NCBI GenBank assembly: GCA_037447655.1
Contig: JBBHKE010002481.1
Coordinates: 174,314-238,313 of the forward strand
DNA: 64,000 nt
Reading direction: 5' to 3'
From: Zygnema cylindricum
Lineage: Eukaryota; Streptophyta; Zygnematophyceae; Zygnematales; Zygnemataceae
In this document: piece by piece, positions 11,128-22,171 of the stretch
How positions within the stretch are numbered: the stretch's first letter is position 1
Layout: each line of letters begins with the position of its first letter
The notes under the pieces: generated by a model
The model's database searches: none
Told to the model about the DNA's origin: nothing
What the model saw: the letters and a program-made list of their open reading frames with translations, nothing else
Translations under genes and position numbers: made by a program

Positions 11128-12203
11128 GTTTGGGGGAGTGTTGGTTTTTTGAAACCTTTAGTCCTCTCTATATCATATTGCTATACTGCTATATTGCGTG
11201 GTTACACCGCAGCAATAGCAACGTGTGTGATAAAGATATTATGCTGCCATGCTGCGCTGGTCAGATCGCAACTATAGCAGATTGCGTACTAGGTACTAAG
11301 TTTATTCGCACGTACAGAATTGGACTTCAAGTGACGCGAAGACACATAGACAAAAGTACGATTTGTGAAAAGGGAAATGGACATCGGATCGCGAAAGGAT
11401 CTGACGTTAGATAATTGACTTGGTTCGAAATTTATGTTGCACGTATGAAACAAAATGCGACGGGAGACATTTGATCGGATGCCGCCGGTGTTACGGAAGT
11501 TGGCCCCGTCAGTTAGATCATTTTGATGAGGGACGCGAAATTGCGTCCATCACATGATATTTATTTTGGATGGTCCAGACTCGTTTGAAGGAATTCGTAA
11601 GACTTTTAAATATTTAACAATGTTTTTTCCCGTGTATTAATTATTTATGTAGATCTCGATACACTCACATTAATAGAGGTAGTTGATTGATTACGTACGG
11701 TTGGTATGCCTCCGTACATTTAGTAGGAAGCTGTAGTGTATATTAGTACTACTTAGTCTTTTCTAAACTTAGGAACTTTTTGGATAGAAACTGTTTATGC
11801 TTCTTTTTGGGAATTTCATTTGAGAATTGCTCTCAATTCTAAAGACAGAATTATCTGAAATTTAGCATGTGGGTTTCTGTTTGTATTAGGAATATTGTGG
11901 AAAATTTGCAAATCTATTGTGTGTCTCATTTGCTTGGGGCTTCATTGTGAATTTGGTCAGATTTATCAAAGATCTGGCAGCTGTTTTACTGCAACTTTGA
12001 CTGATTGTTGTGATTATTCGGTTTGGTATTGTTATATGAAAATTGTTGGGAATACAAAGTGGCCTAGGTACTATCTGGTTGAGTAGTTTCAACTTGGGTT
12101 GGTTATTATGTAGTATTCTGAGTGGAATCAAAGTAGGCTGTTTTGGGGTAGTCTATGGTGCTTTCGAGGGTACATTCATGGCTGAAAATGGCTATAAACA
12201 ACA
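11128..12203 (+). repeat. Possible separate LTR (type C) with upstream purine tract
   Basis: The purine run GTTTGGGGGAG at 11128-11138 is followed by TGTTGGTTTTTTGAAACC, and the first 30 bases resemble solo LTR-D (26577). The end is shared with family B. Either this is a distinct LTR inserted in LTR-B1, or family B has long and short forms. Confidence 0.4.
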
Positions 12204-12523
12204 AATATTACCTATACAATTAACACCTATCCCTCCCATTCCTCCAATAGCTACCGATCATTAAGGGTTCCTCCCTATTAATAGGAAGCCTGTACAGTTG
12301 AGTCCTCATACGGACGGGGTCGTTATATTTGACTTATTTGATTGGATCAGAACTTCTTTACTGTCATGTTTACGGAATGGGCTTCTCATTCGTCACTATT
12401 ATGCAGTGGAAATAGATGATATAGCTAGAAAAGCACAGTTGCATCATTGCAATCCCATACATTCCCAGTATCCACAGTTGCTTCCAAAGTCTGCTTTCTT
12501 CCATATGCACACGACCCTTCCAT
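12204..12523 (+). pseudogene. Element G C5 cytosine methyltransferase, N-terminal part
   Basis: The frame from about 12264 reads VVIFDLFDWIRTSLL and then HYYAVEIDD. These match motif I (DLFxGxGT, cofactor binding, near 12321-12360) and motif II of C5 DNA methyltransferases. Two conserved glycines of motif I are replaced by W and R, which would weaken S-adenosylmethionine binding. The domain is cut by El3 at 12523. Taking out El3 with one copy of its target duplication leaves the frame open into 25149, which supports one original gene. It lies between protease and RT of element G. Confidence 0.75.
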
Positions 12524-13706
12524 TGGTGAAATTTAAGTATTTTCTAGGTCTAGAGATTGTAAAATAAAAAGCAAAGAAGAGACTCTAAGAGCCTGCCTTA
12601 AACTCTTCACTCTAGTCTCCACACTTGTCGCAATCACTGAAGACTTGAGGAGGAGTTAGATCTATGGCTGCATAGGCTGTCCAAAGAGGACAAGGAGCAT
12701 TTCTTGATAAAGTTACCTAAAATATTTAGACGGACCCAGGATTTGATCCGGGTACTTGCCGTCTGTCAAACTACAGGTTAACTTTATCCGTTAAGTCTAA
12801 GACTAGTGTTACATAACATAGAGTTTAATAATTATATAAAGACTTACACGTAGACTAATTCATTCAACTGAAACTCTATTTGGGATGCATTAATTCACTT
12901 ATGTAGAGTACGGCGTACGGTAGGGAGAAGAAAAAGATACCGCGCATTTTTTTTCGATAGCGAAACACATACCGCGCAAGTATTTATGACGTCTACGATT
13001 GAAATCTAGTTTCGATCGGACAACTGCGAAGGGTGCCGAGATCGCGGAAGAGAATCTCGGCGGTTTGCAGTCATCGCCACATAGGATGAGACGTGGCAGA
13101 ATGACATTGGATCGCGGCATCTCCGGAGATTACGAGAACAAATCCGGATATGACATGTGTTGACATTTTGGCCATGTCGTACGATGGTCGTACAAAAAGT
13201 ACATCGACACTTGTACTTTTCTGTACCACAAAATAGTTTGATTGGTGCCGTAGATCAGTAGATAGAGTTTTAGATAGAGATAGGACTTAGAAAATTTAGT
13301 AGGTTGCAACCTCTCTTTGATAGAGCTCCAGTACAAATGGTCATCTTTGACCATTCATTACTATTAATTTACTTGACCATTTTCAGTGATTCTTTCTGTT
13401 GCGGACTCAGGGGAGTCCAGGCTACATAGGGTTGTAGTTGGCCAGAGTTTTTGCCTGCGAGGGTGGCTTCATTTATAAGGGAAAGTCAAAGTGGGTGAAT
13501 GTGTCCAAAACTCATATTCTAACTTTGCATTATGTGGTGGAAGTGAGCACATAGAAAGTCTTATTTCACATGAGTGAAGCTATAATGGGTTTTTGATTGT
13601 CAAAGGGTCAGTCATTTGGGTTTATATCAACTTGGAGTGGGCACTATCTAGATTAACTTCTTTTGGATCTGCGATTTCTGAAGGCAATGAAGCACACAGA
13701 GTTTCA
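12524..13706 (+). repeat. El3 5' LTR and adjoining primer site
   Basis: Starts TGGTGAAATTTAAG (consensus TGTTGAAATTTAAG) and ends GAGTTTCA. It holds the antisense tRNA-like module (about 12740-12810), TAGGACTTAG at 13281-13290 and the U5 stem-loops. The primer site at 13707-13721 is GGTTTTGGGCTCACC, two changes from the family form. Confidence 0.85.
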
Positions 13707-14895
13707 GGTTTTGGGCTCACCATCTAGGGGGCCTATGTTTAATAGAACAAACTTCACTTATTGGGAGTTTACCATGGAGGGATTGCTTTTCGAAAAGCAC
13801 TTATGGGCAATTGTTCTGGGACAAGTGAGGTGTCCACCACCAGACTTTGGAATAACTCACTATAGAGATTCATCTAGGGTTACCCAGAAAACCAACCGTA
13901 TTTGAGATGCAACGGAAGTTGAAGGGAAACATATTGCCATGGAAGGGGAAAAGGATAAAGGGACACCTATGGTGAGGGGAACTAGGCTCTCCGCCACAGC
14001 TCCACTTAGAGGGGTTATAAGTAAAACTGAAGAAAATTATAGTAAAATTTGGGAGTATAAAAACACTATAGCAAAACATCTCATACTTACAAATGTGTCT
14101 AAGTCTATAGCTATAACTCTTTTGAATCTCACCCAGTCTTCCAAAATTTGTGAAATACTAAGTCAGATTTATAAGAGTGAGACTATTCAGAGGCAGCAGT
14201 TAGTAAAACATGAAATAGAGGCTTATGTTTATAAAGGCGGTAACATAATAGAGTTTTGCAATGATATTGTTGCGTTATATATGGAGCTTGCTAGTGCGCG
14301 ATATGTAGTATTTTAGGAGAGAAAGATTAATACACTACTCATGACTCTCCCAGATGAGTACAAAAACATCATTTTTCGCATTCAAGCAATGGATGGCTCA
14401 TCATGGAATTGGTGCTTTACCATTAGGATAATTCTTGTGAGGGAAAGCACTTTGGAGCTTCATTGGAAAAGTGACAAGGTGAATCCATTTACAATTGGTG
14501 GTGATTGGCGGAAGCGCGATAAGAGGAACGGTGGTGACAAGCGGAAACGTGATGAGAGGAAGAAAGACAAAGGTAAATCTTATCGGAACTTTGTTGGAAA
14601 GAGAGGGAGAGGAAAAGAAAGGGGAGCTTTGAAAAAAAGGGTATGCTTCTTTTGTAGGGAACCGCGTCATTATATAGAGGAATGCCCTTGTTTAGAAGAA
14701 CTTAGAAGTTGGAATGTGGATGAGGAGGAAGAAGGGGAAGAGGAGAAAGAGGATGACGATTTTTTGGAGCTTCTCCGTATCGGTAGAATGGAGAAGAGAG
14801 AAAAGCATAGAGAAATTCCACGAAAGCAACAGTGTGCCTTTGGAGGTATAAGAGAAGTAAAGGGAAGGTAGGTACTTGATGGAGTTAGACATGAC
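13687..14895 (+). pseudogene. El3 Gag of non-autonomous element
   Basis: The start ATG at 13687 lies in the LTR end, as in El1. The protein is broken at about 13903, 14314 and 14869 but can be followed: the N-terminal signature MKHTEFQVLGSPSRGP, a helical part with KSETIQRQQLV, a Lys/Arg-rich repeat, a CCHC knuckle CFFCREPRHYIEEC at 14644-14685, then an acidic Glu/Asp tail. The Gag is related to, but clearly distinct from, that of El1 and El7. It continues after El2 at 18624. Confidence 0.8.
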
Positions 14896-15943
14896 TGTAG
14901 AAATTAATGGTTTTTAAGTATTTTCTAGGTCTGAAAAGAAATAAAGAAGCCGAGGCAGTCTACCTCTAACTTCTCTCTCCAACTCTCAAACTTGTCGCAG
15001 TCACTAAGAAATTGGAGAGGAAGCTAGAGCCATGGCTACCTAGGCTATCCTGAGGTTTACGGGAAATTTATATTAGTCAAGGGATTAATTACTAAAAGGT
15101 ATGTGCCGGCGACAGGATTTGATCCTGGTACCTGCCGGCCGTCAGAGAGTAGATAGCCGGTAGCCTTAGCCATTAAGTCTAGAAGTAGTCTTACATAGTA
15201 TATAGTACGATAATGATTTAAAAATGTACACGTAGGATAAATCATTTAACTATAACTGTTAACGGGATACATAGATATGGTAGTGTAAAAGTACCAATTG
15301 CAGAACGGATAAGAAATCAATACCGCGCATTGATTTCGTAAGCGAAACAAATACCGCGCATGTATTTATTACGGCTATGATCAAATGCGAGTTTAATCGG
15401 ACGGCCCGAATTAGCACTAAGATCGCGGAAGAAGAATTCGGCGGTTTGTGGGCATCGCCACATCGGATGACACGTGGCGATGTTACATTGGAGCGCGGCA
15501 TCTCCGAGGATTAAAGGAGCGAATCCGGATAGTCCACGTGTGGACATTTAGGCCATGTCGTACAATGTTCGTACATAAAGTACACCAGAAGCTGTACTTT
15601 TGCGTACGGAACCGTATTATGATTGGTTCCGTACATCAGTAGATAGAGTCTGTGAGAGAGATAGGACTTAGAAAAATTAGAAGAAAGGACCCTCTCTCCC
15701 ATAGAGCTTCTTTACAAAAGGTCAACTTTGACCCTCCATAACTTACTGCTCAAGGGAGCAAATTCAGAGATTCTTTTTGCTATCAACTCAGTGGAGTCTT
15801 GCTTTCACAGGGGTGAAGGTGGTCAGAGTATTTGTCTAGCAGGGTGGCAATTATTTTTGCTTAAACACAAAGGGGTCAGGATTATCCTAGAGGCTTCTTG
15901 GAAGCTGTCCACTCTGAGGACTTATGGAGGTCTCAGAGTTTCA
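14896..15943 (+). repeat. El2 5' LTR
   Basis: Family A1 LTR from TGTAGAAATT to GAGTTTCA. The antisense tRNA-like module is near 15105-15185. Six GTAC tetramers lie within about 90 bp near 15557-15645. The U5 stem-loops are present near 15787-15820. Confidence 0.88.
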
Positions 15944-16428
15944 AGATCAACTAAGGTTGTAGCAGCAACAGTAGAGATCAATCATACCTCACGCAAGACG
16001 AGCACCAACGGCTCAAAGATGAGCATTTATAGAAATAGAGACTCCAAAATGTAGGAACTTTCCTGTCAGAAGGAAACAACCGAGAGATCTCACCAGGAGA
16101 GTCTTTCTACTCAAAAAGACACAAGTGGGAGAGCTTACCGAAAGAGAGTCGAACAGGTCACAGAAAAAGACACCACGCTTCAGGTGTCACCGGATGGAAT
16201 CACATCGAGTAGTTTCACCTCAGAACGGCTAGAAACCACAAAAAAGAAAATTTGCTAAAAGATCGCAGAGAGCACTCCAAATCAAATGAGCACTCCATTA
16301 TCAGCAATCCGCAAAGAAAAGACGACACTCGTCTTACAAGAAAACGCCATAGAGATTGTCAGTCTAGCAAAGCAAAGGGAGACAGATTGCACACTAACCA
16401 TACATGTTGATACAGGAAATCAAGAAAC
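15944..16428. other. Unrecognised 485-bp segment inside El2
   Basis: The sequence starts immediately after the LTR, where a primer site should be, and ends where copia RT begins (APRQWNKKLDEFL). It matches no retroelement domain I know and nothing else in the window. The longest frame from the left is about 35 codons after the LTR. It may be a captured piece of host DNA or of another element. Confidence 0.6.
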
Positions 16429-17554
16429 AAAGGACGCCTCGACAGTGGAATAAGAAGCTTGATGAGTTTCTTACCGGTCTGGGATATATCCGGATCAGCT
16501 CAAATCACTCAATCTATGTTTTAGAAGATGATGAAGGTTTTATATTTATTGCAATTTATGTTGATGATTTGCTTGTTTTAAGTTAATCAATGGAAAAAAT
16601 AAATAAACTGAAAACCGATCTTAAAGGGAGATTTGAAATGAAGGATATGGGGGAAGCGAAATATATTTTGGGAATTCAAGTAGAGAGAGACCGAAAAAGA
16701 AAAATTATAAGATTGACTCAAAAGAAAGCAATAGGGAACATGCTTGAAAAATTTCAAATGGATAAAACTAATAGTTGTAGAACTCCAATGGAGTTTAAGA
16801 AGAGAAGTGAGGGGAGTGAGGAAGAAGGAGTCATAGTCTTAGACGAGGAATTATCTGTTGAAGAACAGAAGTTCATGCGGACTATTCCTTACAGGCAAGT
16901 AGGGGGAAGTCTAATCTATTTTATGAATTGTACCCGGCCGGATTTAGCTGCAGCTGTAGGAGTGTTGAGTAGAAGTCTAAATGCTCCCACTAAGAGGGAT
17001 TGGGAGGGAGCTAAGAGAGTCCTTAGATATTTGATAGGAACTAGGGATCTATGGTTGCATTTGGGTGGGGAGAATACTGACATCACTACTTGGAGTGATG
17101 CCAGTTATGGTGATTCTCCGATGAGGAGATGTACTTCTGGATATGTATTATATGTGGGTGATGGGGCTTGCTGTTGGAGTAGCAAACAACAAAAGGTTAT
17201 TGCTCAGTCCACCATGGAGGCTAAGTATATGGCCTCTTGCTCTGCTGTAAAAGAATTGATGTGGGTCAAGTCTTTACTTGGTGAACTTGGTCATCTTAAG
17301 AGTGGTGTGCAGAAAAAATATTTTGTGATAATCAGGCAGCAATTGCTATTTCTGCCAATCCTAAACATCATTTTAAAGCCAAACATATGGACATTAGACT
17401 CAGCTTTGTCAGAGAGAAAGTAGAAAATAAAATAATCAGTTTAGAGTACCGACCAGATAGTGAGATGGTAGCAGATATGATGACCAAACCTGTGCCTTCC
17501 CCTAAGCTAATTTTCTGCAGGGAGAAGTGTGGTCTGAAATTAAAAATTGAATAG
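16429..17554 (+). pseudogene. El2 RT C-terminal part and RNase H
   Basis: Contains the RT catalytic YVDD near 16558 and then a stop at 16585, followed by RT thumb and RNase H blocks (KYILGIQVERDRKR, TWSDASYGDSPM). A frameshift at about 17315 is followed by the terminal block to the stop at 17552-17554. It is very close to the same part of El1. It is followed by the polypurine tract AAAATAAGATGAG. Confidence 0.85.
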
Positions 17555-17567
17555 AAAATAAGATGAG

Positions 17568-18623
17568 TTTAGTAATTTATGGTCTTTTTAAAGTATTTTA
17601 TTGGTCTGAATAGTTATATAGAAAGAAGGCGAGGCAGTCTACCTCTAACTTCTCTCTCGAACTCTCAAACTTGTCGCAGTCACTGAGAAATTGGAGAGGA
17701 AGCTAGAGCCATGGCTACCTAGGCTATCTTGAGGTTTACGGGAAATTTATATTAGTCAAGGGATTAATTACTAAAAGGTATGTGCCGGCGACAGGATTTG
17801 ATCCTGGTACCTGCTGGCCGTCAGAGAGTAGATAGCCGGTAGCCTTAGCCGTTAAGTCTAGAAGTAGTCTTACATAGTATATAGTACGATAATGATTTAA
17901 ACATGTACACGTAGGATAAATCATTTAACTATAATTGTTAACGAAATACATAGATATGGTAGTGTAAAAGTACGAATTGCGGTACGGATAAGAAATCAAT
18001 ACCGCGCATTGATTTCGTAAGCGAAACAAATACCGCGCATGTATTTATTACGGCTACGATCAAATGCGAGTTTAATCGGACGGCCGAAATTAGCCCCGAG
18101 ATCGCGGAAGAAGAATTCAGCGGTGTGTGGGCATCGCCACATCGGATGACACGTGGCAATGTTACATTGGATCGCGGCATCTCCGAGGATTAAAGGAGCG
18201 AATCCGGATATTCCACGTGTGGACATTTAGGCCATGTCGTACAATGTCCGTACATAAAGTACACCGGCAGCTGTACTTTTGCGTACGGAACTGTATTCTG
18301 ATTGGTTCCGTGCATCAGTAGATAGAGTCTGTGAGAGAGATAGGACTTAGAAAAATTAGAAGATAGGACCCTCTCTCCCAGAGAGCTTGTGTACAAAAAG
18401 TCAACTTTGACCCTCCATAGCTTACTGCTCAGGGGAGCAAATTCAGAGATTCTTTTTGCTATCGACTCAGGGGAGTCTTGCCTTCACATGGGTGAAGGTG
18501 GTCAGAGTTTTTTGTCTGCCTGGGTGGCAGTTATTTTTGCTTAAACATAAAGGGATCAGGATTATCCTCGAGGCTTCTTGGAAGCTGTCCACTCTGAGGA
18601 CTTATGGAGGTCTCAAAGTTTCA
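17568..18623 (+). repeat. El2 3' LTR
   Basis: Begins TTTAGTAATT, exactly as the 3' LTR of El1, for roughly the first 75 bases. After that it follows the El2 5' LTR. It ends AAAGTTTCA and is followed by ATGAC. The antisense tRNA-like module is near 17780-17865. Confidence 0.85.
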
Positions 18624-19350
18624 ATGACGATGATGTCAAGGAGTGTAGAAAATATGACTTAGAAGTGAGAAAGTCAGATCTAGGATCCATAATCGAAAAG
18701 GGAAAAAATAAAAATAATGAGGATAATTTTATAGATATTTTGGAAACCGAAAACTGGTCGAAAAAAGAGACTTCAACAGATTCTAAGGAAAAGGGAGAAG
18801 TAAATCAAGAGGGGGCTTCAAAGGATAAGGGAGAAGAGAAATATTCGTTTATAGGTTTAGGGGAGGAGAAATATTTTTTGGGAGTAAAAATAGAAAGTGA
18901 TAGTGGAAAAAATTTCATGGGAGAGAGTGAGGTAAATTTGGAAAAAGAAATAATTATCATGGCTAAAAATATGAGTTCGGAAGATGTAGATTTTATGAAG
19001 AACTTAGTGAGGACTAGTTATTTTTGGGAATATTTGACGGGGGGTGGATTTGACATCACTACTTGGTGTGATGTCGCTTGTGGAGATGTGCATGTAAAAG
19101 GGTTATCATCCGGGTATATGTTGCAGATTGGGGATGGGGCTGACTGTTGGAAATGCAAAAGGGAAAGTGGATTTTGGTTAGATGAAAAGGGGTGTGGGTG
19201 GATAAATCTTTGCTCGGGTTTATGAAAAGCGACATGCAAAATAAAATGTATGATCGACAAGATGAAACTATTTTTGGTGATCTAATACATTTTCCTAAAT
19301 ATAAAGGTATTCGCTTGAAGCTTCATGAAGGAAAAAGGAAAAAAACAAGG

Positions 19351-19412
<62 letters not shown>

Positions 19413-19461
19413 TTGTTTTTCAAGGGAGTTGAAAGTAAAGTAGACTAGAAAATAAGGGGAG
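18624..19461 (+). pseudogene. El3 chimeric tail: RT and RNase H relics
   Basis: An open frame at 18578-19225 continues the Gag of El3 after the acidic part. It holds the RT relic GLGEEKYFLGVKIESDSGK and the RNase H relic GGFDITTWCDVACGDV, then RNase H C-terminal remains. Catalytic RT and integrase are missing. El4 and El6 have the same order and similar joints. The frame ends in a TA microsatellite (19354-19410). The purine tract AAAATAAGGGGAG precedes the 3' LTR at 19462. Confidence 0.75.
19354..19410. repeat. (TA)n microsatellite
   Basis: About 28 TA units within the 3' end of the El3 tail. Neither El4 nor El6 has it, so it grew after El3 inserted. Confidence 0.95.
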
Positions 19462-20141
19462 TGTTGAAATTTAAGTATTTTCTACGTCTAGAGATTGTTT
19501 AATAAAAAGCAACGAGGAGACAATGACAGCCTGCCTCTAACTCTTCACTAAAAACCCCACACTTGTCGCAGTCGCCGAAGACTTGAGGAGGAGTTAGATC
19601 CATGGCTGCCTAGGCTATCCAAAGAGGAGAAGGAGCATTTCTTGATAGAGTTACCTAAAATATTTAGACGGACCCAGGATTTGATCCGGGTACTTGCCGT
19701 CTGTCAAACTACAGGTTAACTTTATCCGTTAAGTCTAAGACTAGTGTTACATAACATAGAGTTTAATAATTATATAAAGACTTACACGTAGACTAATTCA
19801 TTCAACTGAAATTTTATTTGGGATGCATGGATTCAGTTATGTAGAGTACGGCGTACGGTAGGGAGAAGAAAAAGATACCGCACATTTGGTTTTGATAGCG
19901 AAACACATACCACGCAAGTATTTATGAAGACTACGATTGAAATCTAGTTTCGATCCGACGGCCGCGAAAGATGCTAAGATCGCGGAAGAGAATCTCGGCG
20001 GTTTGTGGTCATCGCCACATAGGATGACTCGTGGCACAATGACATTGGATCACGCCAACTTCGGAGATTACGAGAACAAATCCGGATATGACAACTGTCG
20101 ACATTTCGGCCATGTCATACGATGGCCGTACAGAAAGTACA
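19462..20141 (+). repeat. El3 3' LTR, first part
   Basis: Starts TGTTGAAATTTAAG after the purine tract. It is interrupted at 20141 by El4; the rest is at 24644-25148. The antisense tRNA-like module is near 19670-19745. Confidence 0.88.
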
Positions 20142-21437
20142 TGAAACTCTGAGACCTCCATTGGCCCTCAGAGTATGCAGATCCAAAAGAAGCTAATCTA
20201 GATAGTGCCGACTCCAAGTTAATATAAACCCATATGACTGACCCCTTGACAGTCAGAATCCCAATATAGATTCACCCCTGTGAAATAACACTTTCTGTGT
20301 GCTCAATTCCACCACAAAATGCAAATTTAGAATATGAGATTTGGACACATTCACCCACTTTGACTTTCCCTTAAAAATGCAGCCACCCTGGCAAACAAAA
20401 ACTCTGACCGACTACACCCTTGTGTAGCCTGGACTCCCCTGAGTCTGCAGCAAAAAGAATCACTGAAAATGGTCAAGTAAATTGATAGTTATGGCTGGCC
20501 AAAGTTTGCCATTTATACAGAGTGCTCTCTGGGAGAGGCAGCTGCCTACCCAAAATTTTCTAAGTCCTATTCCCTCTCTAAAACTCTATCTACTGAAGTT
20601 CGGCACCAATCAAATTACTGTGTCGTACAGAAAAGTACAGGTGCCGGTGTACTTTATGTACGGCCATTGTACGACATGGCCAAAATGTCGACACGTGTCA
20701 AATCAGAATTAGTTCCTGTAATCTCTGAAATTCGCGTAGTCCAATGTTATCATGCCACGTGTCATCTGAAGTGGCAAAGACCGTAAAACGCCAAAAATGC
20801 CTTTTCCGTGATCGCGGCGCCTATCGTGGCCGTCCGATCAAAACCGGCTATAATCCTAGCCGCTGAAATTTGACGCGCGGTATTTGTTTCGCTATCGAAA
20901 CAAATGCGCGGTATTTGTTTTGATAGCGAAACAAATGCGCGGTATACGTTCTGTCCACATACCGTACTTCGTACTAAATCAAACTGTATCTATGTACTAA
21001 GTTTTTATTAGCCGTTAAACGGATTAATCTACATATGACGATTTATATATTTATCAAACTCTATATATCGTAATATCTGTCCTAGACTTAACGGCTAGAG
21101 CTAACGGCTAATGCGGATTGACGGACGGCAGGTACCAGGATCAATTCCTGGGTCCGTCAACTAACTTTTGGTAAGTCTACCTATTTCACCCCCTGTGTTC
21201 TCTAGAGAGCCTAGGCACCCATGGCTCTAGCTCCCTATCCAGCCTTCAGTGACTACAACAAGTGTGGGGGCTTGGACCTGTGTTCTCTAGAGAGCCTAGG
21301 CACCCATGGCTCTAGCTCCCTATCCAGCCTTCAGTGACTACAACAAGTGTGGGGGCTTGGATAGGGGAGTTAGAGGCAGACCGCCTCAGCTCTTTTTCTA
21401 TCCTAATACAGACCTAGAAAATACTCAAATATCAACA
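20142..21437 (-). repeat. El4 3' LTR with internal duplication
   Basis: It runs from CAACA at 21437 to TGAAAC at 20142 on the plus strand. A TATAAAT element lies near 20510 (minus strand). An 85-bp segment is present twice in tandem (21192-21276 and 21277-21361), which explains its 1296 bp against 1212 bp for the partner LTR. Confidence 0.9.
21192..21361. repeat. 85-bp tandem duplication in El4 3' LTR
   Basis: Two head-to-tail copies beginning CCTGTGTTCTCTAGAGAG. The 5' LTR of the same element has one copy, so the duplication occurred after insertion. Confidence 0.93.
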
Positions 21438-22170
21438 CTCCCCTTATTTTTTAGTCTATTTTCTTTCAACTTCCACAAACAAGTAAACAAACACCCCCTC
21501 CCTTTTTTTTTCTTTTCTTTTTCCTTTTTCCTTTTCCTTTCATAAAACTTAAGTATTTAACACAGTGCATTAAATGAACTGAAATGATAATTGCATCACA
21601 CATTTTATTTAACATCCCATTTTTCATAAATCCGAGCAAAGATTTTATCCACTTCATCACTCTTTCATCCACACACAAACCGATTTCCCTCTTGCGATCC
21701 AAACAGCCAGCCCCATTTCCAATCTGCAACATACACCCAGATGCTAACCCTTTTACAAGCACATCTTCACAAGTCACGTCACACCAAGTAGTGATGTCAA
21801 ATCCATCCACCCCCAAATATTCCTAAAAAACACTAGTCCCCACTAAGTTCCTCATAAGATCTACATCTTTGTACTCATATTTTTATCCATGATAATTACC
21901 CATTTTCTGAACTTCCCTCACTCTCTCCCATGGAATTCTTTCCACTGTTACTTTCTAATTTAATTCCCAATAAATATTTCTTCCCCCCTAAACCTTTAAT
22001 CAAATATTTCTCTTCTCCCCTATCCTTTGAAACCTCTTCGAGTTTCACTTCTCCCCTTTCCTCGGAATTCGTTGAAGTCTCCCTTTCCGACCAGTTTTCT
22101 GGTTCCCTATTATCTATAAAATTATCCCGATTAATTTTATCTTTCCCGTTTTCACTTATGGATCATAGAA
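21438..22170 (-). pseudogene. El4 chimeric RT/RNase H tail
   Basis: Read on the minus strand: an RT relic resembling GGKKYLLGIKLESNSGK near 21930-22000, then after stops the RNase H relic GFDITTWCDVTCEDV (frame 21466-21816) and a very basic Lys-rich C-terminus. The order matches El3 and El6. The purine tract is at 21438-21452. Confidence 0.75.
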
Positions 22171-22171
22171 C

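Larger units (their letters stand above)
9125..12203 (+). repeat. LTR-B1, family B LTR in element G, split
   Basis: It starts TGTTGTTTTGAAA like the other family B LTRs and ends GGCTATAAACAACA. It is split by a family A1 insertion at 9188-10922. Flanks are TACAT and AATAT, only 3 of 5 matching, so the target duplication is weak. The part 10923-12203 is longer than expected from LTR-B2 by roughly 350 bp and has a second LTR-like start at 11139. Confidence 0.65.
14896..18623 (+). mobile_element. El2: internally rearranged A1 element
   Basis: Flanked by the target duplication ATGAC (14891-14895 and 18624-18628) inside El3. LTRs are at 14896-15943 and 17568-18623. The interior of 1624 bp lacks a primer site, gag, protease and integrase. 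It contains 485 bp of unrecognised sequence joined to the end of copia RT and RNase H. Confidence 0.88.

Noticed and set aside
12043-12264. Short hydrophobic plus-strand frame before the methyltransferase
   Set aside because: It crosses from the LTR end into element G and has no conserved motif.
15259-15547. Recurring antisense frames in LTRs starting MPRSNV
   Set aside because: They recur only because the LTRs are homologous. Start, length and frame vary between copies and there is no domain.
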